From Coriobacteriaceae bacterium AM113-163 (GTDB lineage Bacteria > Actinomycetota > Coriobacteriia > Coriobacteriales > Coriobacteriaceae): a DNA stretch of 7,729 nt. The notes under the pieces are model-generated. The model was not told where the DNA came from. It did not search any database and saw only the letters and a program-made list of their open reading frames with translations. This document shows positions 1 through 6,702 of this stretch, in pieces (within the stretch, counting starts at the first letter, position 1; each line of letters begins with the position of its first letter). Both the position numbers and the translations under genes were made by a program. Where the stretch lies: positions 1-7,729 of the forward strand of contig JAQDWB010000035.1 of assembly GCA_027673765.1 (NCBI GenBank). The letters run 5' to 3'.

Positions 1-36
1 ATCGAAATTTATCGATGGCCTATTTCAGACTGTAAT

Positions 37-60
37 GGGCTGGGAAGTGATTCCCAGCCC
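37..60. terminator. Intergenic hairpin with GNRA-type loop, possible terminator
   Basis: A perfect 10-bp stem, GGGCTGGGAA (37-46) with TTCCCAGCCC (51-60), closes on a GTGA tetraloop. It lies just past the stop codon of the minus-strand hydrolase gene. It could end that transcript, or one entering from the left on the plus strand. Neither side has a real T-run: the plus side continues CCCCCTTTGTTG and the minus side ATTACAG. Intrinsic termination is therefore uncertain, and a 3'-end stabilising hairpin fits as well. The remainder of 1-81 shows no gene. Confidence 0.5.
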
Positions 61-81
61 CCCCTTTGTTGTCTTGAGGGG

Positions 82-891
82 CTATTGAATGGTTGTCGGT
101 TGATACTGGCTTGCAGGGCGTATCGAGAGCTTCCGTGGCCCTTGAAGACGGGTGGCAGAACTGCCGAGTTCATCATCGAGACTTGCATCAAGCGCGTTGG
201 CATAGCTTTTGACGGTAAGGCTTGGACGATTATTGTCCTGGCTGATATGCATGGCGATGAGCTGTTCGGTGCGATCGGTAACAAGTTCTCGCGCGGCTTC
301 GGCGGCCTGGTTGTTGGAGAGGTGCCCCTTTGTGGACAGGATGCGCTCCTGAAGAAAGCGTGGGTACGGTCCTTCGCGCAACATAGTTACATCGTGGTTG
401 CTTTCGAGCGCGAGAACTCGACAGTCTTTGAGGATGCCCATGGCCTTGCTCGATAACTCTCCGGTGTCGGTGGCAAACCCAATGGAATCATCAAGAGCAT
501 TAAATCGATAGCCGACAGGATTGATGACATCGTGCGATGTTGAGTAGGTTTGCACGTGGATGCCGGCAATGGGGAGCGTGTCGCCGGGGTCAAATTCCTC
601 TACAGGCAGGTGCGCGAGGTTTTCTTTGCTCGAAAGTGTGCCCCTGCTGGCATAGAGGGGGCCGTGCCAGTGCTTGCACCAGACACCGAGACCTTTGATG
701 TGGTCGCTGTGCTCATGAGTGATGAGAAGAGCCGAGACGTTATCTGCCGAGAGCCCCAGTTCTGCCATGCGCTTTAATGTCTCGCGGCGAGAAAGACCGT
801 CGTCAATCATGATGAGCCCTCGGGGGCCTTCGATGAGCGCGCAGTTGCCTTTTGAGCCGCTGCCAAGGATATGAAGGTGCAGACGAGACAT
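82..891 (-). CDS. yycJ: YycJ/WalJ-family metallo-beta-lactamase-fold hydrolase
   Basis: This 269-residue cytoplasmic protein belongs to the metallo-beta-lactamase superfamily, in the YycJ/WalJ branch of small metal-dependent hydrolases. B. subtilis YycJ sits in the walRK operon and has been proposed to be a nuclease acting in DNA repair; its precise substrate is not fixed. The N-terminal LGSGSKGN (9-16) is the family opening. The metal-binding motif HEHSDH is at 59-64. Further ligand-type positions are H120-D121, D142 in ATDTG, ESNHD at 163-167, GHLSN at 189-193 and H215. Everything expected for an active enzyme is present. The start is placed at 891 because the family begins this way; the 27 in-frame codons upstream look non-native and run into the tilS start. 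There is no clear Shine-Dalgarno sequence before this ATG, so the mRNA may be nearly leaderless. The gene is divergent from tilS. The superfamily call is very secure; the biological substrate is unknown. Confidence 0.9.
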   Translation of the reverse strand: MSRLHLHILGSGSKGNCALIEGPRGLIMIDDGLSRRETLKRMAELGLSADNVSALLITHEHSDHIKGLGVWCKHWHGPLYASRGTLSSKENLAHLPVEEFDPGDTLPIAGIHVQTYSTSHDVINPVGYRFNALDDSIGFATDTGELSSKAMGILKDCRVLALESNHDVTMLREGPYPRFLQERILSTKGHLSNNQAAEAARELVTDRTEQLIAMHISQDNNRPSLTVKSYANALDASLDDELGSSATRLQGPRKLSIRPASQYQPTTIQ

Positions 892-905
892 AATATTCCA
901 AAGGA

Positions 906-911
906 TACAAT
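906..911 (+). promoter_or_regulatory. Candidate -10 element (TACAAT) for tilS
   Basis: TACAAT lies 28 bp before the tilS ATG, a suitable distance for a -10 hexamer with a short leader. A usual -35 is missing. The best candidate, GAGACA at 885-890, leaves a short 15-bp spacer and overlaps the first codons of the divergent hydrolase gene. The same hexamer recurs ahead of other genes in this window. No convincing minus-strand promoter was seen. Confidence 0.45.
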
Positions 912-927
912 GGGTGCGAACGAATAG

Positions 928-933
928 AGGAGG
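928..933 (+). promoter_or_regulatory. tilS ribosome binding site
   Basis: A full AGGAGG Shine-Dalgarno sequence sits six bases before the ATG at 940 and fixes that start. It contrasts with the weak translation signal of the divergent gene 48 bp away. Confidence 0.85.
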
Positions 934-939
934 AAGCAA

Positions 940-2481
940 ATGCCAACGGTATCTCAGCATTATGGACACCATGCTGCATCGTGGGCCGATGATAGGGCCC
1001 TGGCAACGCGGCAGACGGCTGCCCCCGTGGTGCTCATGGTATCAGGTGGTGCGGACTCGACGGCTTTGCTCCTTATGGCATGCACATCAAAGTTGGATAT
1101 TCTGGATGGGCGTGGTGTAGCCCCCATCGCGCGCGAGCGACTACACGTGCTGCATGTGAACCATCATCTGCGCGGCGAGGCATCCGATGGCGACGAGGCC
1201 TTCGTGCGCGGCCTATGCGCACAATATGGCTTGCCGCTGTGTGTTGAGCATGCCTATTTTGATGATGAATCGGGCAATATCGAGGCGGCCGCCCGCGAGG
1301 TGCGCTATGCCGCGGCGCGGAGGTATGTTCGCGAGCTCTGCGTCCAGACGGGGGCACCGCGAACGGCGGCTCGTATCTGCACTGCGCACACGTCTTCGGA
1401 TCGCGCGGAAACGTTTTTGATGAACGCGATTAAGGGTTCGGGGCCCGCTGGCCTATCGAGCATTCCTCGCCGGAGGAATATCGTGGTGCGTCCCCTGCTC
1501 GACCTGACTCATGATGAGCTCGTGGGCTATTTGCAGGTGCATGGTCAGCCGTGGCGAGAGGACGAGAGCAACGAGGACGTGTCATACTTGCGTAACTATG
1601 TGCGCCATCGAGTGATGCCGGTGGTGGCGCAGCGCAACGCGAGTGTCTGTAAGACGATTGGCGCCGCCTGCGAGATCTTGGGCGATGAGGATGCCTTTCT
1701 TTCCCAGCTTTCCGCACAGGCGTTTCGAAGCTGCCTGCGTAAGGAGGCGGCGGGTGCACTGGTTCTTGACGCTCGCCGACTGGCCGCGGCCGAGGTGGTG
1801 ATTGCTCGGCGCATGGTGCGACTGGCAATTAAGCGTATCGACCCCGACGCTCGCCCGGAGATGCGGCATGTGGAGCGCGTGCTCGCCTGTGTCGCCGAAG
1901 GCTCGGGTTCGGTCACGCTGCCGGCGGGAATTGATGCCCGTGTGGAGTTTGGCATGCTGGCGTTCAAGGCCCCGGCGGCGCGCGAGGGCTTAGTGGCCGA
2001 CTGGATCTCCGTTCCCGGTCGTCTGCCGCTGGGGGCGGGGCGTATGCTGACAGCAGAGCCGATGGCTGTGGAGCCGGGGCGCGATATCGTGCACCGTGCC
2101 CGCGAGCTTGCTGCTGACGGAGAGGTTGCGGCCTTGGTGGATGCGGCGGCCCTGGGGTTCGCCGACCGCGATAGCGAGCGGATGCTAGCCGGCTCGCGCG
2201 GGGAGATTCCCGCCGAGGCGCGATTGGCGCGCCTGTGGGTGGATAGCCCTGTGCCGGGAGACGTGATGTGCCCGTTGGGGATGAACGGTCGAAGCAAGAA
2301 AGTGTCAGACCTGTTGAACGAGGCGCGCATTCCTGTTTCAGACCGCTCTGGCGTACCCGTGGTAAGAACGGCTCCGGGAGGTGCCGTGGTATGGGTCGCA
2401 GGCGTTCGCACGGACGAGCGTTTTAAATGCACGGCCGCAACGCGGGTGGCATATCTGCTTCGTGTGGTCGATGCGGAATAG
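940..2481 (+). CDS. tilS: tRNA(Ile)-lysidine synthetase TilS
   Basis: TilS is a cytoplasmic ATP-dependent enzyme that adds lysine to C34 of the CAU-anticodon tRNA-Ile, making lysidine so that the tRNA reads AUA and is charged with isoleucine. The 513-residue protein starts with an N-type ATP pyrophosphatase domain carrying the PP-loop SGGADS (35-40) and the HVNHHLRGE segment (72-80). NIEAAAREVRY (113-123) and KGSGPAGLS (165-173) follow, then the tRNA-binding LRNYVRHRVMP (217-227). The C-terminal TilS domain contains PLGMNGRSKKVSDLLNE and ends in a VVWVAGVRTDERF-type segment. It is longer than the E. coli (about 430) and B. subtilis (about 470) enzymes, mostly in the middle and C-terminal parts. 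One catalytic-domain motif departs from the usual form: where many TilS proteins have AHHxDDQxET, this one has AHTSSDRAET (149-158). Context, hpt and ftsH just downstream, supports the call. Confidence 0.95.
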   Translation: MPTVSQHYGHHAASWADDRALATRQTAAPVVLMVSGGADSTALLLMACTSKLDILDGRGVAPIARERLHVLHVNHHLRGEASDGDEAFVRGLCAQYGLPLCVEHAYFDDESGNIEAAAREVRYAAARRYVRELCVQTGAPRTAARICTAHTSSDRAETFLMNAIKGSGPAGLSSIPRRRNIVVRPLLDLTHDELVGYLQVHGQPWREDESNEDVSYLRNYVRHRVMPVVAQRNASVCKTIGAACEILGDEDAFLSQLSAQAFRSCLRKEAAGALVLDARRLAAAEVVIARRMVRLAIKRIDPDARPEMRHVERVLACVAEGSGSVTLPAGIDARVEFGMLAFKAPAAREGLVADWISVPGRLPLGAGRMLTAEPMAVEPGRDIVHRARELAADGEVAALVDAAALGFADRDSERMLAGSRGEIPAEARLARLWVDSPVPGDVMCPLGMNGRSKKVSDLLNEARIPVSDRSGVPVVRTAPGGAVVWVAGVRTDERFKCTAATRVAYLLRVVDAE

Positions 2482-2532
2482 TGCCTTGCGCCTACTATTC
2501 TGTGCGACGTTGACGGTATTCCCGCGCTGATG

Positions 2533-2563
2533 GCGCACGGGCTGGTAAATATACCCCGTGCGC
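2533..2563. repeat. GC-rich hairpin between tilS and hpt
   Basis: A perfect 9-bp inverted repeat, GCGCACGGG (2533-2541) with CCCGTGCGC (2555-2563), flanks a 13-nt AT-rich loop. No T-run follows, so it is not a typical intrinsic terminator for tilS. The candidate -10 of hpt begins four bases after it and the weak -35 candidate lies in its loop, so it could instead be an operator or a structure that partly separates tilS from hpt. Confidence 0.55.
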
Positions 2564-2572
2564 TGCTAGAAT
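2543..2572 (+). promoter_or_regulatory. Weak candidate promoter for hpt-ftsH
   Basis: TAGAAT at 2567-2572 is a good -10 match (5 of 6). The -35 candidate TGGTAA (2543-2548), 18 bp upstream, matches only 3 of 6. Transcription would begin near 2579 and give a leader of about 50 nt before hpt. The 147-bp gap after tilS makes a separate promoter reasonable, but read-through from tilS is equally possible. Confidence 0.35.
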
Positions 2573-2628
2573 GTGTAGTTCGCGTCCATACGGCGGTGTG
2601 TGGGCGATAAGCACAAGAAAGGGTTGTC

Positions 2629-3177
2629 ATGGCTTCTCAACATCCGGATATCGAGAAGGTTCTGTTTACGCAGGAGGATATCGACGGTATCGTCTCTCGC
2701 CTAGGCGAGCAGATTACTCGCGACTACGCGGGTAAGGATCTGGTGCTGATTGCGGTCCTGCGCGGCGCCGTGGTCTTTATGGGCGACCTGATGCGCAAGA
2801 TCGAGCTGCCGACCAACATCGATTTCATGGCTGTTTCGAGCTATGGCGACGGTGTGAAGTCCTCGGGTATCGTGCGTATCATTAAGGACCTGGATATCGA
2901 CATCCGCGGTCGCGACGTGCTGATCGTCGAGGACATTCTGGACTCGGGCCTGACGCTCAAGTACCTGATGAAGAACCTCGAGAGCCGCAAGCCCGCTTCT
3001 CTGGAGGTTGCCGCCTTCCTGTGGAAGGACGTTGAGGACCGTACCTCGGCCGTCACGCCCAAGTATGTTGGAACCCATTGCCCCGATGCCTTTGTGGTGG
3101 GCTACGGCCTCGACTATGCCGAGCGCTATCGCAACCTTCCGTATCTGGGCATTTTGAAACCGGAGGTTTATTCGTAA
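2629..3177 (+). CDS. hpt: Hypoxanthine phosphoribosyltransferase
   Basis: This purine-salvage enzyme joins hypoxanthine (often also guanine) to PRPP to give IMP or GMP and pyrophosphate in the cytoplasm. The 182 residues match the usual bacterial length. Visible type I phosphoribosyltransferase features, in order, are: the LRGAVVFMGDL segment (44-54) with its pyrophosphate-binding loop; SYGDG (71-75) in the flexible active-site loop; the PRPP-binding motif VEDILDSGLT (100-109) with its paired acidic residues; TPKYVG (143-148), carrying the lysine that contacts the purine; and FVVGYGLDYAERYRNLP (155-171), which forms part of the base pocket. The start is supported by AAAGGG at 2618-2623, five bases before the ATG. 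The stop codon is one base from the ftsH start, so the two are almost certainly cotranscribed and probably translationally coupled. HPRT is far more likely than another phosphoribosyltransferase because of the tilS-hpt-ftsH order. Confidence 0.96.
   Translation: MASQHPDIEKVLFTQEDIDGIVSRLGEQITRDYAGKDLVLIAVLRGAVVFMGDLMRKIELPTNIDFMAVSSYGDGVKSSGIVRIIKDLDIDIRGRDVLIVEDILDSGLTLKYLMKNLESRKPASLEVAAFLWKDVEDRTSAVTPKYVGTHCPDAFVVGYGLDYAERYRNLPYLGILKPEVYS
3162..3166 (+). promoter_or_regulatory. ftsH ribosome binding site inside the end of hpt
   Basis: GGAGG lies within the last codons of hpt, with 12 bases between it and the ftsH ATG at 3179. The spacing is longer than ideal, which would make ribosomes finishing hpt useful for starting ftsH. 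No better-placed start exists: the next in-frame ATG (3239) lacks a spaced Shine-Dalgarno sequence. Confidence 0.6.
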
Positions 3178-3178
3178 G

Positions 3179-5317
3179 ATGCCCGACGACCGTAACGATA
3201 ACAATTCCCAGACTCCCCGGGAACCTAAGATCCCGGGGATGCCCGGAGGCAAGAAGCCCACGCGTACGGGCTGGCTGTATTTTATTTTGGCTTGCGCGCT
3301 TCTGGGCTATGCCTTCTTTAACATGGGCTCCGGCTTTGCCAATTCCAGCAATACCGTAAAGCTCGCGACGAGCGAGATGGTCAACGCCATTAAGCAGGAT
3401 CGCGTCGAAGATTTGACCTATACGGTTCAAGACGGAAGCGTGGCGGGTCATTACTGGAAGACAAAAAAGGACAAGGGCGATACGAGCGAGCTCAAAAGCT
3501 TCTCCTCGACCTATGTCGGCTCCGATTCGCTTGCCGAGCTTATGGCGGAGCACCCCGATACCAAGTACATCGTCAACACCAACGATCCCGATTTTTGGGG
3601 CGACCTGGCGATGAGCGTGCTGCCGACGATTGCCCTGATTGCCATCATGTTCTACTTTATGCGCCAGATGATGGGTGCCAACAACAGGAACATGCAGTTT
3701 GGCAAGACCAACGCCAAGACCAACGAGGCCACGCGCCCCAAGGTCAAGTTTGAGGATGTTGCCGGTGTGGACGAGGCAGTCGAGGAGCTCGAGGAGATTC
3801 GCGACTTTTTGAGCGATCCGGACCGCTATCGCAAGCTGGGCGCCAAGATTCCGCGCGGCGTGCTGCTGGTTGGCCCTCCGGGTACCGGTAAAACCCTGCT
3901 GGCCAAGGCCGTTGCCGGCGAGGCGGGCGTGCCGTTCTTTAGCATCTCGGGTTCCGACTTTGTCGAGATGTTCGTGGGTGTCGGCGCCAGCCGCGTGCGC
4001 GACCTTTTTAAGGAGGCCAAGTCTCAGGCTCCGTCAATCATCTTTATTGACGAGATCGATGCCGTGGGACGTCAGCGCGGAGCTGGCTTGGGCGGCGGTC
4101 ACGACGAGCGCGAGCAGACGCTCAACCAGCTGCTGGTCGAGATGGACGGCTTTGAGGAAAGCGAGTCGGTCATCCTGATCGCTGCGACCAACCGTCCTGA
4201 CATCCTGGATCCGGCATTGCTGCGTCCCGGCCGTTTTGACCGTCAGGTTACGGTCGACCGTCCGGATGTGAAGGGCCGCGAGCAGATCTTGCGCGTGCAT
4301 GCCGAGAACAAGCCGATGGACGAGGACGTTAAGTTTGAGAAGCTCGCCCAGATGACCGTTGGCTTTACTGGTGCCGATTTGGCGAACCTGCTCAACGAGT
4401 CTGCGTTGCTGGCCGCTCGCCGTCATCGTTCCGTGATCTCGATGGACGAGGTCGAGGAGTCGATGGAGCGCGTGATTGCCGGACCGCAACGCAAGGGTCG
4501 CGTGATGACCGAGGCCGAGCGCACCACGATTGCTTACCATGAGAGCGGTCACGCTTTGGTGGGCCACATCCTGGAGCACTCCGATCCGGTTCATAAGATC
4601 TCGATCGTCAGCCGCGGTCAGGCCCTGGGCTACACACTGCAGCTTCCGCAGGAGGATCACTTCCTCAAGACCAAGAACGAGATGCTCGACGAGCTCGCCG
4701 TGTTCTTGGGCGGTCGCGTTGCCGAGGAGCTCATGTGCGACGACATCACGTCGGGCGCGAGCAACGATCTGGAGCGCGCGACCAAGATGGCGCGCGAGAT
4801 GGTCACGCGCCTGGGCATGAGCGAGGAACTGGGTACGCAAGTGTTTGGTGAGGCGCAGCATCAGGTATTCCTTGGTCGCGATTACGCCGATCACCAGGAT
4901 TACTCCGAGGAGACGGCGCGCCGCATCGATATCGAGGTTCAGCGCATTATGCGTGAGGCCCATCGTCGTGCGGTCGAGATCCTGGACGCCCGTCGCGATC
5001 AGCTCGATCTGATGGCGAAGGTGCTGCTTGAGCGCGAGACTGTCGAGGGCGATGCCGTGAATGCCCTGCTCGATAACGAGTGGGACGCCTACCTTGAGCT
5101 CGAGGGCGATATCCTGGCGGCCAAGGAGGAGCGCAATGCCAAGGCGGCCGGCATGCCGACCAAGAAGCGCGCGCCTCGTATGAGCGAGGAGGAGCTGGCG
5201 GCTGATGCCGCGGCCTTTGCGCAGGCGGCCATGCAGGAGGATGCCGAAGCCGCATCCGATGATGCCGGAGATGGCAATGCCGCCAACGCTGACGGCAACA
5301 CCGACGCCGACAAATAG
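3179..5317 (+). CDS. ftsH: ATP-dependent zinc metalloprotease FtsH
   Basis: FtsH is the membrane-anchored hexameric AAA+ protease that extracts and degrades misfolded membrane proteins and selected regulators. The 712-residue protein has, in order: a hydrophilic Pro/Asn/Asp-rich N-terminus; transmembrane segment 1 (about 32-49); a short extracytoplasmic domain; transmembrane segment 2 (about 142-162); and the AAA+ module. The module shows Walker A GPPGTGKT (232-239), the pore-loop MFVG (264-267), Walker B IIFIDEID (287-294) and the second region of homology with arginine fingers R349 and R352 in LLRPGRFDR. The M41 peptidase domain carries the zinc motif HESGH (454-458) and the third ligand D530 in [11 protein letters not shown]. 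All catalytic residues are intact. The end, from about 675, is an Ala/Asp/Asn-rich acidic tail of low complexity, probably disordered and not needed for catalysis. The gene lies one base after hpt and ends in a strong terminator. A hairpin sits within codons 12-21. Confidence 0.98.
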   Translation: MPDDRNDNNSQTPREPKIPGMPGGKKPTRTGWLYFILACALLGYAFFNMGSGFANSSNTVKLATSEMVNAIKQDRVEDLTYTVQDGSVAGHYWKTKKDKGDTSELKSFSSTYVGSDSLAELMAEHPDTKYIVNTNDPDFWGDLAMSVLPTIALIAIMFYFMRQMMGANNRNMQFGKTNAKTNEATRPKVKFEDVAGVDEAVEELEEIRDFLSDPDRYRKLGAKIPRGVLLVGPPGTGKTLLAKAVAGEAGVPFFSISGSDFVEMFVGVGASRVRDLFKEAKSQAPSIIFIDEIDAVGRQRGAGLGGGHDEREQTLNQLLVEMDGFEESESVILIAATNRPDILDPALLRPGRFDRQVTVDRPDVKGREQILRVHAENKPMDEDVKFEKLAQMTVGFTGADLANLLNESALLAARRHRSVISMDEVEESMERVIAGPQRKGRVMTEAERTTIAYHESGHALVGHILEHSDPVHKISIVSRGQALGYTLQLPQEDHFLKTKNEMLDELAVFLGGRVAEELMCDDITSGASNDLERATKMAREMVTRLGMSEELGTQVFGEAQHQVFLGRDYADHQDYSEETARRIDIEVQRIMREAHRRAVEILDARRDQLDLMAKVLLERETVEGDAVNALLDNEWDAYLELEGDILAAKEERNAKAAGMPTKKRAPRMSEEELAADAAAFAQAAMQEDAEAASDDAGDGNAANADGNTDADK
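3214..3239 (+). repeat. Strong hairpin in the first codons of ftsH
   Basis: TCCCCGGGA (3214-3222) and TCCCGGGGA (3231-3239) form a perfect 9-bp, mostly G:C stem around an 8-nt loop. It begins 35 bases after the ftsH start and ends at an in-frame ATG (codon 21). In the mRNA it would be near the edge of the initiating ribosome. No T-run follows, so termination is unlikely. A role in pacing ftsH translation is inference; chance within GC-rich coding sequence is possible. Confidence 0.5.
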
Positions 5318-5328
5318 TTCTTGTAGCG

Positions 5329-5366
5329 AAAGCCTCCGCGGGGAAACCTGTGGAGGCTTTTCTTTT
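5329..5366 (+). terminator. Intrinsic terminator after ftsH
   Basis: AAAGCCTCC (5329-5337) pairs with GGAGGCTTT (5352-5360). The stem continues inward as GCGGG against CCTGT (two G:U pairs) to a GAAA tetraloop at 5343-5346, giving about 14 pairs. The run TCTTTT (5361-5366) follows directly. It starts 12 bases after the ftsH stop and is the clearest terminator in the window, marking the end of the hpt-ftsH transcript. Confidence 0.93.
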
Positions 5367-5373
5367 AAGCGAT

Positions 5374-5437
5374 ATGTTGATTGGGGACAGACTTAAATGA
5401 GCGTTTTCACGCATTTAAGTCTGTCCCCAATCAACAT
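5374..5437. repeat. Perfect 26-bp inverted repeat, REP/BIME-like element
   Basis: Two exact 26-base arms (5374-5399 and 5412-5437) are complementary and flank a 12-base spacer, AGCGTTTTCACG. The core of each arm reads TTGGGGACAGACTTAAATG on one strand or the other. It lies between the ftsH terminator and the aminotransferase promoter region. It is not followed by a T-run, and the hpt-ftsH transcript already has a terminator, so termination does not explain it. GGGGACAGAC-type repeats are, from memory, dispersed in various bacterial genomes, some near Y1-type REP-associated transposases. I could not check copy number, and no transposase is present here. No obvious target-site duplication is visible at the edges. 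Confidence 0.8.
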
Positions 5438-5465
5438 TGCTGCGGCACTTTGCTCAGCTAAAGCG

Positions 5466-5471
5466 TACAAT
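5466..5471 (+). promoter_or_regulatory. Candidate -10 element for the aminotransferase
   Basis: TACAAT sits 24 bp before the start codon at 5496, which would place transcription start near 5478. No good -35 is present at 16-18 bp; that position (about 5443-5449) is GC-rich and lies just outside the inverted repeat. The upstream terminator means that this gene needs its own promoter, which raises the likelihood. Confidence 0.45.
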
Positions 5472-5483
5472 AGCGCCTATGCG

Positions 5484-5490
5484 AAAGGGG
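5484..5490 (+). promoter_or_regulatory. Aminotransferase ribosome binding site (decides the start)
   Basis: AAAGGGG with a five-base spacer precedes the ATG at 5496. This fixes the start over the in-frame ATG at 5397, which lies inside the inverted repeat. Confidence 0.8.
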
Positions 5491-5495
5491 AACAG

Positions 5496-6686
5496 ATGAT
5501 CAACGAAACTATGTATGCTCGCGGTGCGGAAAGCTCCATCATCCGTGAGATCTTTAGCTATGGCCTTGAGCGCAAGGCGCAGATCGGTGCGGAGAACGTA
5601 TTCGATTTTTCGCTGGGTAACCCGAGCGTTCCGGCACCTGCCGCCGTGGCTGAGTCCATTAAGAAGGCCTTGGAGCTGCCGAGCGACCAGCTGCATGGAT
5701 ACACGCCTGCACCGGGTCTGCCGCAGTGCCGTACCGCCGTGGCCGAGTCACTCAACCGCCGTTTTGGCACGAGCTATGAGGGCAAGGACGTCTTTATGAC
5801 GGTGGGTGCCGCGGCTTCGCTCACCTGCACGCTCAATGCCGTTACGAACCCGGGTGACGAGGTCATTGTTATCGCCCCGTACTTCCCGGAGTATCGCGTG
5901 TGGATTGAGAAGGCCGGCTGTACGTGTGTCGAGGCGCTTGCCGATGAAGATTCGTTCCAGCTGAGCGTGGATAACGTGCTCAAGGCGATTACCGACAAGA
6001 CCGCTGCCGTCATTATCGACTCACCCAACAATCCGACCGGTGCCGTATATACACGCGACACGCTGACGCGACTGGCCAATGTTCTGCGCGAGGCCAACGC
6101 TCAGCGCGATCCCGAGAATCCGATTATGCTCATCTCTGATGAGCCGTACCGCGAGATCGTGTACGGTGCCGAGGTGGCTTGGGTGCCCTCGATCTACGAG
6201 AACACCGTGGTGTGCTACTCGTATTCTAAGTCGCTGTCGCTGCCTGGTGAGCGCGTGGGCTGGATTTTGGTCCCCAATACGAATCCTCAGGCAGCTCGTC
6301 TAATGCCCGCCGTTGCCGGTGCCGCCCGTACGCTGGGCTTCGTGTGCGCTCCGGCGCTCTTCCAGCGCGTGATTATTGATTGCATCGATGAGCCGAGTGA
6401 CGTTGAGGCCTATGCGCGCAACCGCATCGCGCTTACCGATGCACTGGCGGAGTACGGCTACACCTATGTTGAGCCGGATGGTGCATTCTACCTGTGGGTG
6501 AAGGCGCTGGAGCCCGATGCGAACGCTTTCTGCGAGCGCGCGAAGAAGTATGAGCTGCTCGCGGTGCCTTCGGATAGCTTTGGCATGCCGGGCTGGTTCC
6601 GCCTTGGCTACTGTGTGAGCTACGAGACCATCGTCAATTCGTTGCCTGCCTGGAAGCAACTGGCCGACGAATATCGTCGAAAGTAA
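5496..6686 (+). CDS. Class I/II PLP-dependent aminotransferase (AspC/AspB-like)
   Basis: This cytoplasmic fold-type I PLP enzyme of 396 residues probably transfers amino groups between an amino acid and a 2-oxoacid. Expected residues are present: LGNPSVP near the N-terminus (40-46), the PLP-phosphate-binding GAAAS (104-108), SPNNPTG (176-182) whose Asn contacts the cofactor ring, SDEPY (214-218) with the pyridine-N aspartate D215, the Schiff-base lysine K245 in SYSKSLSLPGER, and R369 in WFRLGY, which binds the substrate carboxylate. Homologues are commonly labelled aspartate aminotransferase, but specificity cannot be read from this sequence. It is not HisC-like or MalY-like in its motifs. 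The start at 5496 has AAAGGGG five bases upstream. The frame stays open back to an ATG at 5397 inside the inverted repeat, which would add 33 repeat-derived residues (SVFTHLSLSP...) unlike the family; I reject that start. It is probably monocistronic, with a terminator before it and a hairpin after. Confidence 0.93.
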   Translation: MINETMYARGAESSIIREIFSYGLERKAQIGAENVFDFSLGNPSVPAPAAVAESIKKALELPSDQLHGYTPAPGLPQCRTAVAESLNRRFGTSYEGKDVFMTVGAAASLTCTLNAVTNPGDEVIVIAPYFPEYRVWIEKAGCTCVEALADEDSFQLSVDNVLKAITDKTAAVIIDSPNNPTGAVYTRDTLTRLANVLREANAQRDPENPIMLISDEPYREIVYGAEVAWVPSIYENTVVCYSYSKSLSLPGERVGWILVPNTNPQAARLMPAVAGAARTLGFVCAPALFQRVIIDCIDEPSDVEAYARNRIALTDALAEYGYTYVEPDGAFYLWVKALEPDANAFCERAKKYELLAVPSDSFGMPGWFRLGYCVSYETIVNSLPAWKQLADEYRRK

Positions 6687-6702
6687 AGCGCTCTGCTTAC
6701 AA

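Noticed and set aside
1..16. Near-palindrome ATCGA-N6-TCGAT at the window edge
   Set aside because: The arms are only 5 bp and AT-rich, with no associated signal visible, so chance is a sufficient explanation.
892..972. Upstream in-frame starts for the yycJ-like gene
   Set aside because: The extra 27 residues are not family-like and run into the tilS start. The family's N-terminus begins at the ATG at 891.
2510..2515. TTGACG as a -35 for hpt
   Set aside because: No acceptable -10 lies 16-19 bp downstream, and the better -10 (TAGAAT at 2567) is too far away.
1596..2630. Long open minus-strand frame (344 codons) opposite tilS
   Set aside because: It is rich in Arg, Ser, Thr and Ala with no family motif, as expected for the antisense of GC-rich coding sequence. 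tilS on the plus strand has all of its domain motifs.
4034..4963. Long open minus-strand frame (309 codons) opposite ftsH
   Set aside because: It is a shadow of the ftsH AAA+/protease region. Its composition is His/Leu/Arg-rich with no recognisable motif and no start signals.
5318..5495. Riboswitch or small RNA gene between ftsH and the aminotransferase
   Set aside because: The stretch is fully accounted for by the terminator, the inverted repeat, a -10-like hexamer and the ribosome binding site. No known riboswitch core is recognisable.
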